DNA of 64,000 nucleotides from UBA2588 sp002339805 (GTDB taxonomy: Bacteria > Chloroflexota > Dehalococcoidia > Lucifugimonadales > UBA3495), in contig JBJKVO010000015.1 in the NCBI GenBank assembly GCA_045562555.1, positions 62,001 through 126,000 on the forward strand. The letters run 5' to 3'. Positions 35,986 through 44,371 of this stretch are shown here, in pieces. The notes under the pieces were generated by a model. It saw only the letters and a list, made by a program, of their open reading frames with translations, had not been told where the DNA came from and did not search any database. Made by a program: the position numbers and the translations under genes. Within the stretch, counting starts at the first letter, position 1. Each line of letters opens with the position of its first letter.

Positions 35986-36435
35986 ATGGAAGTAGTATTT
36001 TTACAAGATGTACCAGGCACTGCTGAGGCAGGACAGATTAAAAATGTAGCTGATGGTTATGCCAGAAATTACTTAATTCCCAAAAAATATGCAGAATTAG
36101 TATCTCAAGATGCTATCAAAAGACTCCATAAAATCAAGCAAGCTGGAGACGTAGCCAGAATCAAAGTAACAGAAGAAATGTCTGAATTAGCTAAACTTAT
36201 CGAAGGTACCTCAATAGAGATAACAGGAAGAGTTACCCCTACTGGACGATATTATGGCGCGATTACCGGCACTAGAGTTGCAGATGAACTCACTGAAGTT
36301 TTAGGAAGGACCATAGAACGCAGACTTCTAGACGTCATGGAAGCAATCCGAGAACCCGGAGAATACAACGTCACGCTGAGGCTAGCAAACGAAATCACAG
36401 CTGATATCCAAATTATAGCCAGTTCCGAAGAGTAA
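35986..36435 (+). CDS. rplI: Ribosomal protein L9
   Basis: This 149-residue protein matches L9: N-terminal MEVVFLQDVPGTAEAGQIKNVADGYARNYLIP in outline, with the conserved G-x-NVxxGYARNYL motif, the long connecting helix, and a C-terminal domain with RVTPTGRYYGAITG. It binds 23S rRNA in the large subunit. TATAAT at 35950-35955 lies about 30 nt upstream. It heads the replication operon rplI-dnaB-dnaD-dnaC. Confidence 0.95.
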   Translation: MEVVFLQDVPGTAEAGQIKNVADGYARNYLIPKKYAELVSQDAIKRLHKIKQAGDVARIKVTEEMSELAKLIEGTSIEITGRVTPTGRYYGAITGTRVADELTEVLGRTIERRLLDVMEAIREPGEYNVTLRLANEITADIQIIASSEE

Positions 36436-36437
36436 CC

Positions 36438-37805
36438 ATGTATGCAGAACAACTTCTGCCACATGATCTAGTAGCCGAAGAAGCCGTCTTAGGCTCTATA
36501 CTGATTGACAGCGACGCTTTCTTAAAAGTTTCACATCGAATTAACCCTGATGATTTTTACCGAGAAAAAAACAGACTCTGCTTTGCAGCATGTACCAAGC
36601 TTATAGAACGAAGTGAAGTAATAGACCAAATTACTCTGTCACGAGAACTTAATCGAAATGACCAATTAGATGCTGTGGGTGGAATGGCTTATCTAAGTCA
36701 TTTGATAGCAATAACACCAACATCCGTCAATGCTGAATACTATGCAAACTTGATCTCAAGGGCGTCTAAGATGCGTCAACTAATAGATGCTGCTTCTAAA
36801 ATATCTGCTATCGGATACGCAGACAATGAAGATGTAGATATATCTATTCGACAAGCAGAAGATCTTATATTTAAGATAAGTGACGTTGCTACTAATAGAG
36901 GTTTTGCACCTCTCAGGCAAATCTTTGACGAATATCTTGAAGACCGTGCCACTTTCGCTGATGACTTAGATATCACTTCAGGCCCTATCATGACTGGGTA
37001 CGAAGATTTTGACCAACTACTAGGAGGGTTACAACGATCTGACATGATCGTATTAGGAGCTAGACCAGGATTAGGGAAAAGCTCTCTTGCAGTGACTATG
37101 GCTGTCACAGCAGCTAAGAATGGTCTGAAAGTAGGTATATTTAGTCTCGAAATGAGCAGAGAACAATTAGCTATGCGCATGCTAGCCTCAGAAGCCGAAG
37201 TAGACGCTCATAGGCTCCGATTAGGACTGGTTACAGAGGCTGATGAACAGAGAATAACTGATTCTATTGGACGGCTCTCTGATATTCCTATGTTCATTGA
37301 CGACACACCATTTCAGTCCATTTTAGAAATGCAAACTAAAAGTAGACGACTCAAGTTAGAACATGGTTTAGATTTGTTAGTGATTGACTACCTGCAACTT
37401 ATCCAAGGAACTTCCAATTCCGCTGTAACTAATAGAGTACAAGAGATCAGCTATATTTCCCGATCTATAAAAGGTATGGCTCGGGACTTGAATATACCAA
37501 TCCTGACTTTATCTCAATTAAGTAGAGTTATTGAAAACCGCCCTTCCCATAGGCCTCAATTGTCAGATTTAAGAGACTCTGGATCAATCGAGCAAGATTC
37601 TGATGTCGTATTTTTTATATACAGAGAAGACGTGTACTACACCGAGTCAGAATGGGATAGCATGTTCCCTGATAAGCCTTATCCCAAAGGAATCGCTGAA
37701 ATAATTGTATCCAAACACCGACACGGTCCGACTGGAAGCATGAATTTAGTATTCAATGAAAACTATGTCCGATTTAACTCATTACCTCGCATGCAGGCAA
37801 ATTAA
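36438..37805 (+). CDS. dnaB: Replicative DNA helicase
   Basis: This 455-residue protein has the DnaB N-terminal domain (LLPHDLVAEEAVLGSILIDSDAF, in outline) and the RecA-like helicase core with Walker A GARPGLGKSS near residue 207-216, SLEMSREQL, Walker B LLVIDYLQLI, and LSQLSRVIENR. No intein is present; length is normal. The hexamer unwinds DNA at the replication fork. It starts two nt after the rplI stop and is followed four nt later by a DnaD-like gene. Confidence 0.95.
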   Translation: MYAEQLLPHDLVAEEAVLGSILIDSDAFLKVSHRINPDDFYREKNRLCFAACTKLIERSEVIDQITLSRELNRNDQLDAVGGMAYLSHLIAITPTSVNAEYYANLISRASKMRQLIDAASKISAIGYADNEDVDISIRQAEDLIFKISDVATNRGFAPLRQIFDEYLEDRATFADDLDITSGPIMTGYEDFDQLLGGLQRSDMIVLGARPGLGKSSLAVTMAVTAAKNGLKVGIFSLEMSREQLAMRMLASEAEVDAHRLRLGLVTEADEQRITDSIGRLSDIPMFIDDTPFQSILEMQTKSRRLKLEHGLDLLVIDYLQLIQGTSNSAVTNRVQEISYISRSIKGMARDLNIPILTLSQLSRVIENRPSHRPQLSDLRDSGSIEQDSDVVFFIYREDVYYTESEWDSMFPDKPYPKGIAEIIVSKHRHGPTGSMNLVFNENYVRFNSLPRMQAN

Positions 37806-37809
37806 TAAC

Positions 37810-38493
37810 ATGGATAGTCATCTTACTAAAGATTCACTATTTGACTACCTGATAAGTAGAGTAGCAGACGTAAAAGCATTGAAAGTATCCCTAACACTAA
37901 TCTCAATGATAGATGATAACGAACCTAAGCCAATCGACGAGAACTACCTAATTAATCATGACATCCTTAATGAAGGACTATTACTAAATAAACATAGTAT
38001 TAGAACAGGTATTAATTCCGCCCTTCAAGATAAAGCAATTATAAAAATGTATAACCAAAATGATGAATCAAAACAACCTTTTTATACCGTCAACCTAAAA
38101 CCATGGCTTAAAGCCGCCAACTTACTAGGGTATTATGCTGAAGCTAGTACAGACTCGACAAGTCAAAAGCCTACGATCAGCACAGAGCTTATTAATGAAC
38201 AAATCAACATATATCGACTTTATGAACAGCATATTGGTACCATTACACCATCAGTCTCCGAAGAGCTCAAAGAAGCCGAAGGACTATACGATCCTCAATG
38301 GATTACAGAAGCTTTCAAAATCGCTTTGGCATCTGAAAAAAATAATTGGAGATATATAAGCACAATACTATCAAGATGGAATTTGGAAGGAAAAAAAGAT
38401 GGAAAGTTTAGGAGACATATTAAAGAGACTGACAATAACAAGTACATTACCGAGTACCGGCGACTCAGAAATAGGGATCCAGAACGAAGTTAA
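37810..38493 (+). CDS. dnaD: DnaD-domain replication initiation protein
   Basis: This 227-residue protein has a variable N-terminal wing-like region and a C-terminal DnaD/DnaB_2 domain (about 145-210): IYRLYEQHIGTITPS, then WITEAFKIALASEKNNWRYI and ILSRWNLEGKK, which includes the YxxxILxxW motif. DnaD remodels DNA and helps load DnaB at origins. The ATG at 37810 is four nt past the dnaB stop; the longer frame from 37756 lies inside dnaB. Its last 95 nt overlap the helicase-loader gene in another frame. Confidence 0.85.
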   Translation: MDSHLTKDSLFDYLISRVADVKALKVSLTLISMIDDNEPKPIDENYLINHDILNEGLLLNKHSIRTGINSALQDKAIIKMYNQNDESKQPFYTVNLKPWLKAANLLGYYAEASTDSTSQKPTISTELINEQINIYRLYEQHIGTITPSVSEELKEAEGLYDPQWITEAFKIALASEKNNWRYISTILSRWNLEGKKDGKFRRHIKETDNNKYITEYRRLRNRDPERS

Positions 38494-39766
38494 TTGTAAA
38501 ATCTGCCACGATATCGGGTGGGTTAGTAAACAATTACCATTTGGTCATCCCGAGTTCGGAGTTGCATTTCAATGTAGTGCTTGCCAAGAACAAACAAGCT
38601 CACATAATAGGCTCGCCACATTACAAACATTAAGTAACTTAGGGCCCTTATCATCAATAAACCTTCAATCCACATCACTAGACCATCATAAAGATGACTC
38701 GAATAATGAGTTATTCAAAAGCGCTCTAATTGAAGCAACCGCATACGCAAACAATCCTGCAGGTTGGATGATTTTTATTGGGCCACACAATTCTGGCAAA
38801 ACTCATCTAGCTGCATGCGTAGCTAATGAGGTGATAAAACAGAATGTGATGACTTACTTTATCTCTGTCTCTGAATTATTAGATCATTTAAGATCCGCGT
38901 TTGCTCCAGACACAGATTCGCAATATGATTCTTTATTTGAACAAATCAAATCCGTACCCTTTCTTGTATTGGATGATGTAAATACAAATTCATCTACCCC
39001 TTGGGCCCACGAAAAACTATTGCAAATTCTAAATCATAGGTTCAATTATAAATTGCCTACCGTATTCACCATAAGAGATCCATTTGAAGCCCTTGAAGAA
39101 TCCATTTCAGCCAAACTCATGCCTAACGGGGACTTTTCTAAATTAATCCAAGTCGCAGCAAAAACGCAACAAGGTAAAAATAGTCTAGGAAAGGTGCCAA
39201 GCCAAATGTCTTCCCGAATGACATTTGCGAAATTTGATCCGTCAGGGAACTCAAATTCAAGCCTTGAACAACAAAATGCGCTACTACAGACACTAAATGG
39301 CTGCAAAACATTCGCTACAAATCCTGAAGGATGGATTTTATTAACTGGACCTAATGGTTCAGGGAAAACGCATCTAGCAGTGTCTATAGCAAATGAGCTG
39401 GAAAACAGCAATAAATCAGTGTACTACGCTTTTGTGCCTAATTTACTCGACTATCTAAGAGCGAGCTTTTCACCAACCAGTAATGTGAATTTTGACTCCG
39501 TTTTTGAATCCCTAAAAGAAAGTGAAATCTTAATACTGGACGACTTAGGAGGAGAAAGTAGCACTCCGTGGGCAGAAGAGAAGTTGTACCAAATTATCGT
39601 ACACAGGCATGAACTTCGAATGCCTACTATTCTAACCTCATCGCTAAGTCTGGACGAATTAGAACGTTCAAAACCTAGAATAGCTTCTCGATTAGTAGAT
39701 GGTATGGTGGTGGACTGGCTCCCGATCATAAGTCCCAATTACAGAGATCAACGTAGAATAAATTAA
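38399..39766 (+). CDS. DnaC/DnaI-type helicase loader with two tandem AAA+ domains
   Basis: This 455-residue protein begins MESLGDILKRL and has a zinc ribbon (CKIC about 33-36, CSAC about 60-63), then two homologous AAA+ units. The first has Walker A GPHNSGKTH (about 128-136) and Walker B FLVLDDVN. The second has GPNGSGKTH (about 316-324) and LILDDLGGESSTPW. Both share the LLDxLRxxFxP block. Ordinary DnaC/DnaI has one AAA+ domain and 240-310 residues. The first copy has ISAKL where the second has the SRL arginine, so it may be structural. It probably loads DnaB onto DNA. It overlaps dnaD by 95 nt. Confidence 0.85.
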   Translation: MESLGDILKRLTITSTLPSTGDSEIGIQNEVNCKICHDIGWVSKQLPFGHPEFGVAFQCSACQEQTSSHNRLATLQTLSNLGPLSSINLQSTSLDHHKDDSNNELFKSALIEATAYANNPAGWMIFIGPHNSGKTHLAACVANEVIKQNVMTYFISVSELLDHLRSAFAPDTDSQYDSLFEQIKSVPFLVLDDVNTNSSTPWAHEKLLQILNHRFNYKLPTVFTIRDPFEALEESISAKLMPNGDFSKLIQVAAKTQQGKNSLGKVPSQMSSRMTFAKFDPSGNSNSSLEQQNALLQTLNGCKTFATNPEGWILLTGPNGSGKTHLAVSIANELENSNKSVYYAFVPNLLDYLRASFSPTSNVNFDSVFESLKESEILILDDLGGESSTPWAEEKLYQIIVHRHELRMPTILTSSLSLDELERSKPRIASRLVDGMVVDWLPIISPNYRDQRRIN

Positions 39767-39786
39767 AAGTCTTAATAATATAGGTC

Positions 39787-39808
39787 GTTGCATATACAAA
39801 CATGCAAC
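39787..39808. promoter_or_regulatory. Dyad GTTGCAT-8-ATGCAAC upstream of an MFS exporter
   Basis: A perfect 7-bp inverted repeat with an 8-nt spacer lies between the helicase-loader stop and the exporter coding region. It could be an operator for the exporter. It overlaps the first codon of the longest possible exporter frame, which argues for a downstream start. Confidence 0.35.
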
Positions 39809-39850
39809 ACTATGATACTGTTTCTCCTGAACTATCCTAAATGCGGATAT

Positions 39851-41413
39851 ATGATGCTCAAGAAACTTTTCGACAGTCTAAATATCGTTTCGGCCTTCAA
39901 AGTAATGGGGTCAACCTCAGAGAAAAAAGCAGTATTACGTTCTCTGGCTGCGACCCAGTTGTTAGTTCAAATTTCTACTATTCCTGTAGCTCTTACTATT
40001 CCTACTGTAAAAGATTTTTTTGAAACTGATCTAATAACGGCGAGCTGGACAGTTATAATCCGTCTTCTAATTTTAAGCAGTACAGTGCTCTTATTCGCCA
40101 GACTAGGGCAAAAACACGGTTATGCACCCATTTTTATTGGGGGAGCCATCTTAATCACGGTAGCCTCTGGTCTAGCAGCAGTATCTCCTGACATATACTT
40201 CTTAATTTTATTTAACGGCTTCATAGGCCTCGGGGCTGCTATGATAACAGCCACGGCAAACCCTATTTTGACCGCTACTTTTGCTCCTAATGAAAGAGGT
40301 AAAGCATATTCAATCCCTATTATAGCCGCTCGAGTTGGAACGCTAATGGGCATGATCGCATTCGGACCTCTACTCGAATTCAGTAGTTGGAGGTTTGTCT
40401 TCCTTACCGGATTGCCAATTGGTCTCTGGTGCTTATGGAACGTTAGGGGATTAGTAAAATTTGATTACCTAAAACCTGATAAATCCAAGACTGTATCAAT
40501 CAACTATTTTGCAGCTTTCCTATTCTCTTCTATGATTATAGCGTTAGTAGTGTCACTTAATGCATCTGGATGGTTCAGAAACGCCTCATCAGGTATTAAC
40601 ACGTTGTGGTCAGATTTAAGTAATGGTGTAGACCTCGCTTCAATGAATTTACAGATTCCTATTATCCTATGTTTCATAGGGCTAACAATCTGTTTCATTA
40701 TATTCCAAAGAAACGATGAAACTCCTTTCTTCAGGTTCAGCTATTTTAAAGAAAGACCTGGTTTCAGCATGGCCGTGTTTAGTGATTTCGTGTTCCATAT
40801 GAGCATGATGAGCACCGTAGTTCTAATCCCTATTTTAGTACAAGAAGGCCGAGGGTATGGACCATTAGTTGCTTCTTGGGTCTTAGTACCAGGGCAGTCA
40901 TTAGGACTATTCGTCCCAATTTTGGCTGGATTTATATTCGACAAAAACGATCCCCCTTGGTTAAGGCCAGGATCTTTATTGCTGATTGTACTAGGCATAG
41001 GTAGCCTTGCAATCTTCTCAAACATGGTGCCAGTATGGGGAATAGCTCTCCTACTCATGATTGCATTCCTAGGAACTCATGCGTTTCAAGCTGCTTCAAA
41101 TGCCAATGTGATGAATAATTTAGAAGAAGATTCAGCATTCGCTTCTGGTACTTTAGAAATGGACAGGCAGCTCGGCCATACCATTGGATCAACTATTTCC
41201 GCTACAGTAATGGCTTTAGCATTACCAGCCGCTAGTGTCCTTGAAAAATTAAGGCTTGAATCCTTGACCGAATATCAAAACATATACCGCGAAGGATTCT
41301 CTACAGCGACTTCAATAGTAATATTTACAATGTTATCTGGTGCCATAGTCGCAGGTATACAGTCTGGCTTATTCAAATCCTTACGAGCAGGCACTCTAAG
41401 AAAACTTCCCTAA
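39851..41413 (+). CDS. MFS transporter, 14-TM DHA2-like
   Basis: This protein of about 520 residues has fourteen hydrophobic segments. LFARLGQKHGYAPIFIGG is a degenerate motif A, and FNGFIGLGAAMITATANPILTATFAPNERGKAY (in outline) is the TM4-5 motif region of the drug:H+ antiporter-2 family. The long loop after TM6 and pairs of extra central helices fit DHA2. The exporter's substrate is unknown. The start is uncertain: TTG 39788, ATG 39812, ATG 39851 and ATG 39905 are all in frame and none has a good ribosome site. Confidence 0.8.
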   Translation: MMLKKLFDSLNIVSAFKVMGSTSEKKAVLRSLAATQLLVQISTIPVALTIPTVKDFFETDLITASWTVIIRLLILSSTVLLFARLGQKHGYAPIFIGGAILITVASGLAAVSPDIYFLILFNGFIGLGAAMITATANPILTATFAPNERGKAYSIPIIAARVGTLMGMIAFGPLLEFSSWRFVFLTGLPIGLWCLWNVRGLVKFDYLKPDKSKTVSINYFAAFLFSSMIIALVVSLNASGWFRNASSGINTLWSDLSNGVDLASMNLQIPIILCFIGLTICFIIFQRNDETPFFRFSYFKERPGFSMAVFSDFVFHMSMMSTVVLIPILVQEGRGYGPLVASWVLVPGQSLGLFVPILAGFIFDKNDPPWLRPGSLLLIVLGIGSLAIFSNMVPVWGIALLLMIAFLGTHAFQAASNANVMNNLEEDSAFASGTLEMDRQLGHTIGSTISATVMALALPAASVLEKLRLESLTEYQNIYREGFSTATSIVIFTMLSGAIVAGIQSGLFKSLRAGTLRKLP

Positions 41414-41481
41414 ATATAGACTCCCACTCCCACCTGCAATATAATGCCGTTGTTAGAAAGTAGATTCGATAGGAGTACAAA

Positions 41482-42516
41482 ATGGCAGAAAAAGTTAGAG
41501 TGGGGTTAGTTGGAGCTGGTCGCAATACCCGAGATAGACATATACCAGGATTCCAAAAAGTCGAAGGAGTCGAATTAGTCGCAGTTGCGAACAGATCAAT
41601 AGAATCTGGGAACGTTGTGGCTGATCAATTTAACATCCCAAAAGTATATGGTGATTGGCAACAATTATTGTTAGATCCAGACATAGATGCCATATGCATC
41701 GGCACATGGCCTTATATGCATTCGACGATAACAGTCAATGCCTTAGAAAGTGGAAAACATGTACTCTGTGAAGCTCGCATGGCGGCAACAGCAGAAGATG
41801 CTCATCAAATGCTAGCAGCATCTAGAGAAAATCCGCATTTAGTAGCCCAAATTGTTCCTTCTCCTTTATCATTTAAAATTGATAATTTAGTCTCTGAATT
41901 AGTCAATGATGGATATATTGGCAAATTATTAGCCATACATGTTGAATCATTACAACCAGGATTCCTGGATTGCGATGCACCTCTCCATTGGAGGAATGAA
42001 AGACGTTTTAGTGGATTCAACATAATGAATATGGGGATATGGTATGAAGCTATGATTAGGTGGGTTGGTGAAGCCCAATCTGTATCTGCAATGGCATCAA
42101 TAAATGTGCCTGCTCGTAAAGACGAGTCTGGAAACTATACCGGAATCACTATCCCTGATCACGTAGATATATTAGCGAGGCTCGCTAATGGTGCGCAAGC
42201 CAGACTGAGTTTCAGCACCATAACAGGATTATCTGCAGGGAATTCAGTTATGATATATGGTACCGAAGGAACCGTTAAAGTCGACAACCAACTTAACGTG
42301 TTTGCAGGTAAAAGAGGAGATTCAACTCTAGAGCCCATTGAAAACCCAACTGAAAAACAAGCCTTTTGGAGAGTAGAAGAAGAATTTATAAACGCCATAA
42401 AAGGAATTGAGCCTGTAACACGAACTCCATTTGATGTAGGTGTTCACTACATGGAATTCACTGAAGCAGTCACCCGTAGTTGGCAAACAGGCCAAGAAAT
42501 TAGCCTTCCTTTATAA
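41482..42516 (+). CDS. Gfo/Idh/MocA-family NAD(P)-dependent oxidoreductase
   Basis: This 344-residue protein has the Rossmann start VRVGLVGAGRNTRDRHIPG and the family block ALESGKHVLCEARMA, where the usual catalytic EKP is replaced by EAR. The C-terminal domain has NMGIWYEAMIRWVG, the position of the usual H-x-x-D. The loss of Lys in EKP suggests changed or lost dehydrogenase activity. Members oxidise sugars, inositols and related polyols. AGGAG lies seven nt upstream. It leads a tight operon with two MaoC-like genes and a small protein. Confidence 0.85.
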   Translation: MAEKVRVGLVGAGRNTRDRHIPGFQKVEGVELVAVANRSIESGNVVADQFNIPKVYGDWQQLLLDPDIDAICIGTWPYMHSTITVNALESGKHVLCEARMAATAEDAHQMLAASRENPHLVAQIVPSPLSFKIDNLVSELVNDGYIGKLLAIHVESLQPGFLDCDAPLHWRNERRFSGFNIMNMGIWYEAMIRWVGEAQSVSAMASINVPARKDESGNYTGITIPDHVDILARLANGAQARLSFSTITGLSAGNSVMIYGTEGTVKVDNQLNVFAGKRGDSTLEPIENPTEKQAFWRVEEEFINAIKGIEPVTRTPFDVGVHYMEFTEAVTRSWQTGQEISLPL

Positions 42517-42540
42517 TCAAACACCTAACGGAGAAATATT

Positions 42541-43095
42541 ATGAGTAGTAATCCAGCAGAAACCAAAATGACACCTGAAGTACAAGCAATGATCGGAGTC
42601 GAAGGTGACATAGTAGAAATGATGGGAGTGGTTGATCAAGAATATCTAAGACGTTTTGCACAGGCTTTAATGGACCCAGATCCAATGTATTGGGATGAAG
42701 AATGGGCAAAAAACAGTAGATTTGGACAGTTAACCGTACCTCCTATAATGGTCTCTTATATGAGTAGTCGCATCCCTCTGGGAGGAGGAGACCCGGTCAC
42801 CCAGGCATTCGAAGAGAACCCTTTCTCTGATGGCATAGGGTCTGTTAAAAAATTCGGTGAATTACCAAACGTACCAACTGATTTGGTAAGAGTCGTAAAC
42901 GGGGGTAATGAACTTGAACTGTATGAATATCCCTCCATTGGAGACAGAATAAAATTTCAACATAGATATTCTGATATACGGGAAAGAGTAGGCCGAGAAG
43001 GAAAGGCCTTCCTGTTAATCACGAGAGAAACGAAATTCTATAATCAAGATGATCATTTATTGTGCATCACCAGAGCAACAACAATTAGAAGATAA
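42541..43095 (+). CDS. MaoC-like dehydratase, N-terminal (FAS1-like) type
   Basis: This 184-residue hot-dog-fold protein belongs to the MaoC_dehydrat_N group: VVDQEYLRRFAQALMDPDPMYWDEEWAK and FGQLTVPPIMVSYMSS match the helix and the segment after it. Such proteins are hydratases/dehydratases of acyl-CoA thioesters or half-domains of them. It is followed by a second MaoC-like gene 19 nt later, so the two probably form a heteromeric hydratase. GGAG lies just upstream of the ATG. Confidence 0.8.
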   Translation: MSSNPAETKMTPEVQAMIGVEGDIVEMMGVVDQEYLRRFAQALMDPDPMYWDEEWAKNSRFGQLTVPPIMVSYMSSRIPLGGGDPVTQAFEENPFSDGIGSVKKFGELPNVPTDLVRVVNGGNELELYEYPSIGDRIKFQHRYSDIRERVGREGKAFLLITRETKFYNQDDHLLCITRATTIRR

Positions 43096-43114
43096 TTAAT
43101 TTAGAGGTAATAAC

Positions 43115-43672
43115 ATGGTTACAGTCGATGACTTATTGAACATGAATCCGGACGATATTCTCAAACATAACGAGCGCCCGGATGACAAAACACTTAGAAA
43201 CAAACAACAAATATATTATGATGATGTGCAAGTAGGGGAAGAGCTACCCAAATACATATATAGACAGACTCCTACCCACTTATTCAGGTGGTCAGCAAGT
43301 ATAGAAAACTTCCATAGGATTCATTATGATTTAGACTTTGCTTTAAATCATGATAAGAATCCTACCATCCTGGTTCACGGCTCCTGGAAACAATCCGTCG
43401 TCCCTCAGTTCCTTAAAGACTGGGTATCCCCAGGTGGTTGGCCATGGAAGGCCAGATTTGAACATCGAGCGATGTTGACCCCTAATGACGTTCTAATAAT
43501 GTGGGGTACCGTAGTCGACAAATCTGAAAAAGACGGAATGGGTATCATAGAGTTAGAAATCGGAATGAAAACCCAAGATGGGGTTGAAAGCATGCCTGGT
43601 ACAGCCACGGTTGTGCTGCCGATACGAGGTGGTAAAGAAATACCGTACCCTTTCGTACCCCCACAAGAATAG
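43115..43672 (+). CDS. MaoC-like acyl dehydratase (partner subunit)
   Basis: This 185-residue hot-dog-fold protein has YYDDVQVGEELPKYIYRQTP, the opening typical of MaoC domains, and ENFHRIHYDLDFA, matching the catalytic D/N-x-x-P/R-I-H block with the key His. TILVHGSWKQSVVPQFL is the next conserved segment. It likely hydrates an enoyl-CoA together with the preceding gene's product. AGAGGT precedes the ATG. It is in the same operon as the Gfo/Idh/MocA oxidoreductase. Confidence 0.82.
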   Translation: MVTVDDLLNMNPDDILKHNERPDDKTLRNKQQIYYDDVQVGEELPKYIYRQTPTHLFRWSASIENFHRIHYDLDFALNHDKNPTILVHGSWKQSVVPQFLKDWVSPGGWPWKARFEHRAMLTPNDVLIMWGTVVDKSEKDGMGIIELEIGMKTQDGVESMPGTATVVLPIRGGKEIPYPFVPPQE

Positions 43673-43684
43673 AGGAGTTAAACA

Positions 43685-43954
43685 ATGTCTAGATTTATGG
43701 CAATACATAATGTTCCCGGGATAACCGAGGAACAATTTAAAGAAAAATTACAAGGCGTAGCAAAATGGAGACCAGATAGGAGAACGACCATATTAAAAGT
43801 CTATGCGGATATAGACAATGGCAAGATAGTATCTGAATGCGAAGCAGCTGAACAACAACATTTCGAAGACTGGATCAACATGGTCGGATGGGAAGCAGAA
43901 TCCATTCATTCAATAGACCTAGTTTGCCAAGTAGGTAACTTCTGGAATTTCTAA
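43685..43954 (+). CDS. Small DUF4242-like protein
   Basis: This 89-residue protein opens SRFMAIHNVPGITEEQF and ends with a ferredoxin-like beta-alpha-beta pattern (VSECEAAEQQHFEDWINMVG). It resembles DUF4242 / SCO4226-type small proteins in layout; the assignment is tentative. GAGGAG lies seven nt upstream. It is the last gene of the MaoC operon, and its stop overlaps the convergent peptidase gene's stop. Confidence 0.55.
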   Translation: MSRFMAIHNVPGITEEQFKEKLQGVAKWRPDRRTTILKVYADIDNGKIVSECEAAEQQHFEDWINMVGWEAESIHSIDLVCQVGNFWNF

Positions 43955-44358
43955 GAAATTACACCTATTCGACTTAATGGCCAGTATATAAACCATGCCT
44001 TGCCAATTATGTGACTCTTAGGAACTGGCCCAAAATACCTACTGTCATAAGGGACATGACCTGGAGTAGAAATGTCTGACTCACCCAGTACAAAATATTC
44101 TGATGGGCCTAAGAAAAATGTCTTACCGTCAACCAGAATATCTTCACCCGGCAATCCCGCAATTCTCTTAACAATATGAGAGATGCTAGGCCTAATGTCT
44201 TGGAATACTATTACGTCACCTTTTTTATAATTGGATGTTTGTTCGTCAGGAATCACCAAGAACCTTGCATTAGCAGGTAAGGTTTTAGACATACTATCTC
44301 TGCTCTTTCCGAGTTTATAACGGATAGTTATAGACCTTAAATAACGTGATAAATACAT
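43951..44358 (-). CDS. Short S26-type signal-peptidase-like protein without a membrane anchor
   Basis: This 135-residue protein has the signal peptidase I catalytic pair: Ser22 in DSMSKTL and Lys64 in HIVKRIAGLPGE. The YFVLGESD...YDSRYFGPV box that follows is typical of S26. It lacks the usual N-terminal transmembrane helix (residues 1-20 are basic and not hydrophobic), so it is predicted soluble or peripheral. Related short S26 peptidases mature nickel superoxide dismutase or act in conjugation; none of these partners is seen here. It sits next to a PfkB kinase gene on the same strand. Confidence 0.7.
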   Translation of the reverse strand: MYLSRYLRSITIRYKLGKSRDSMSKTLPANARFLVIPDEQTSNYKKGDVIVFQDIRPSISHIVKRIAGLPGEDILVDGKTFFLGPSEYFVLGESDISTPGHVPYDSRYFGPVPKSHIIGKAWFIYWPLSRIGVIS

Positions 44359-44371
44359 ACAAGTAAATCAA

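Noticed and set aside
43951..44358. A LexA/S24-type repressor
   Set aside because: The VLGxxD...DSRxFG box and the VKRIAGLPG lysine block are typical of S26 signal peptidases, and there is no DNA-binding domain.
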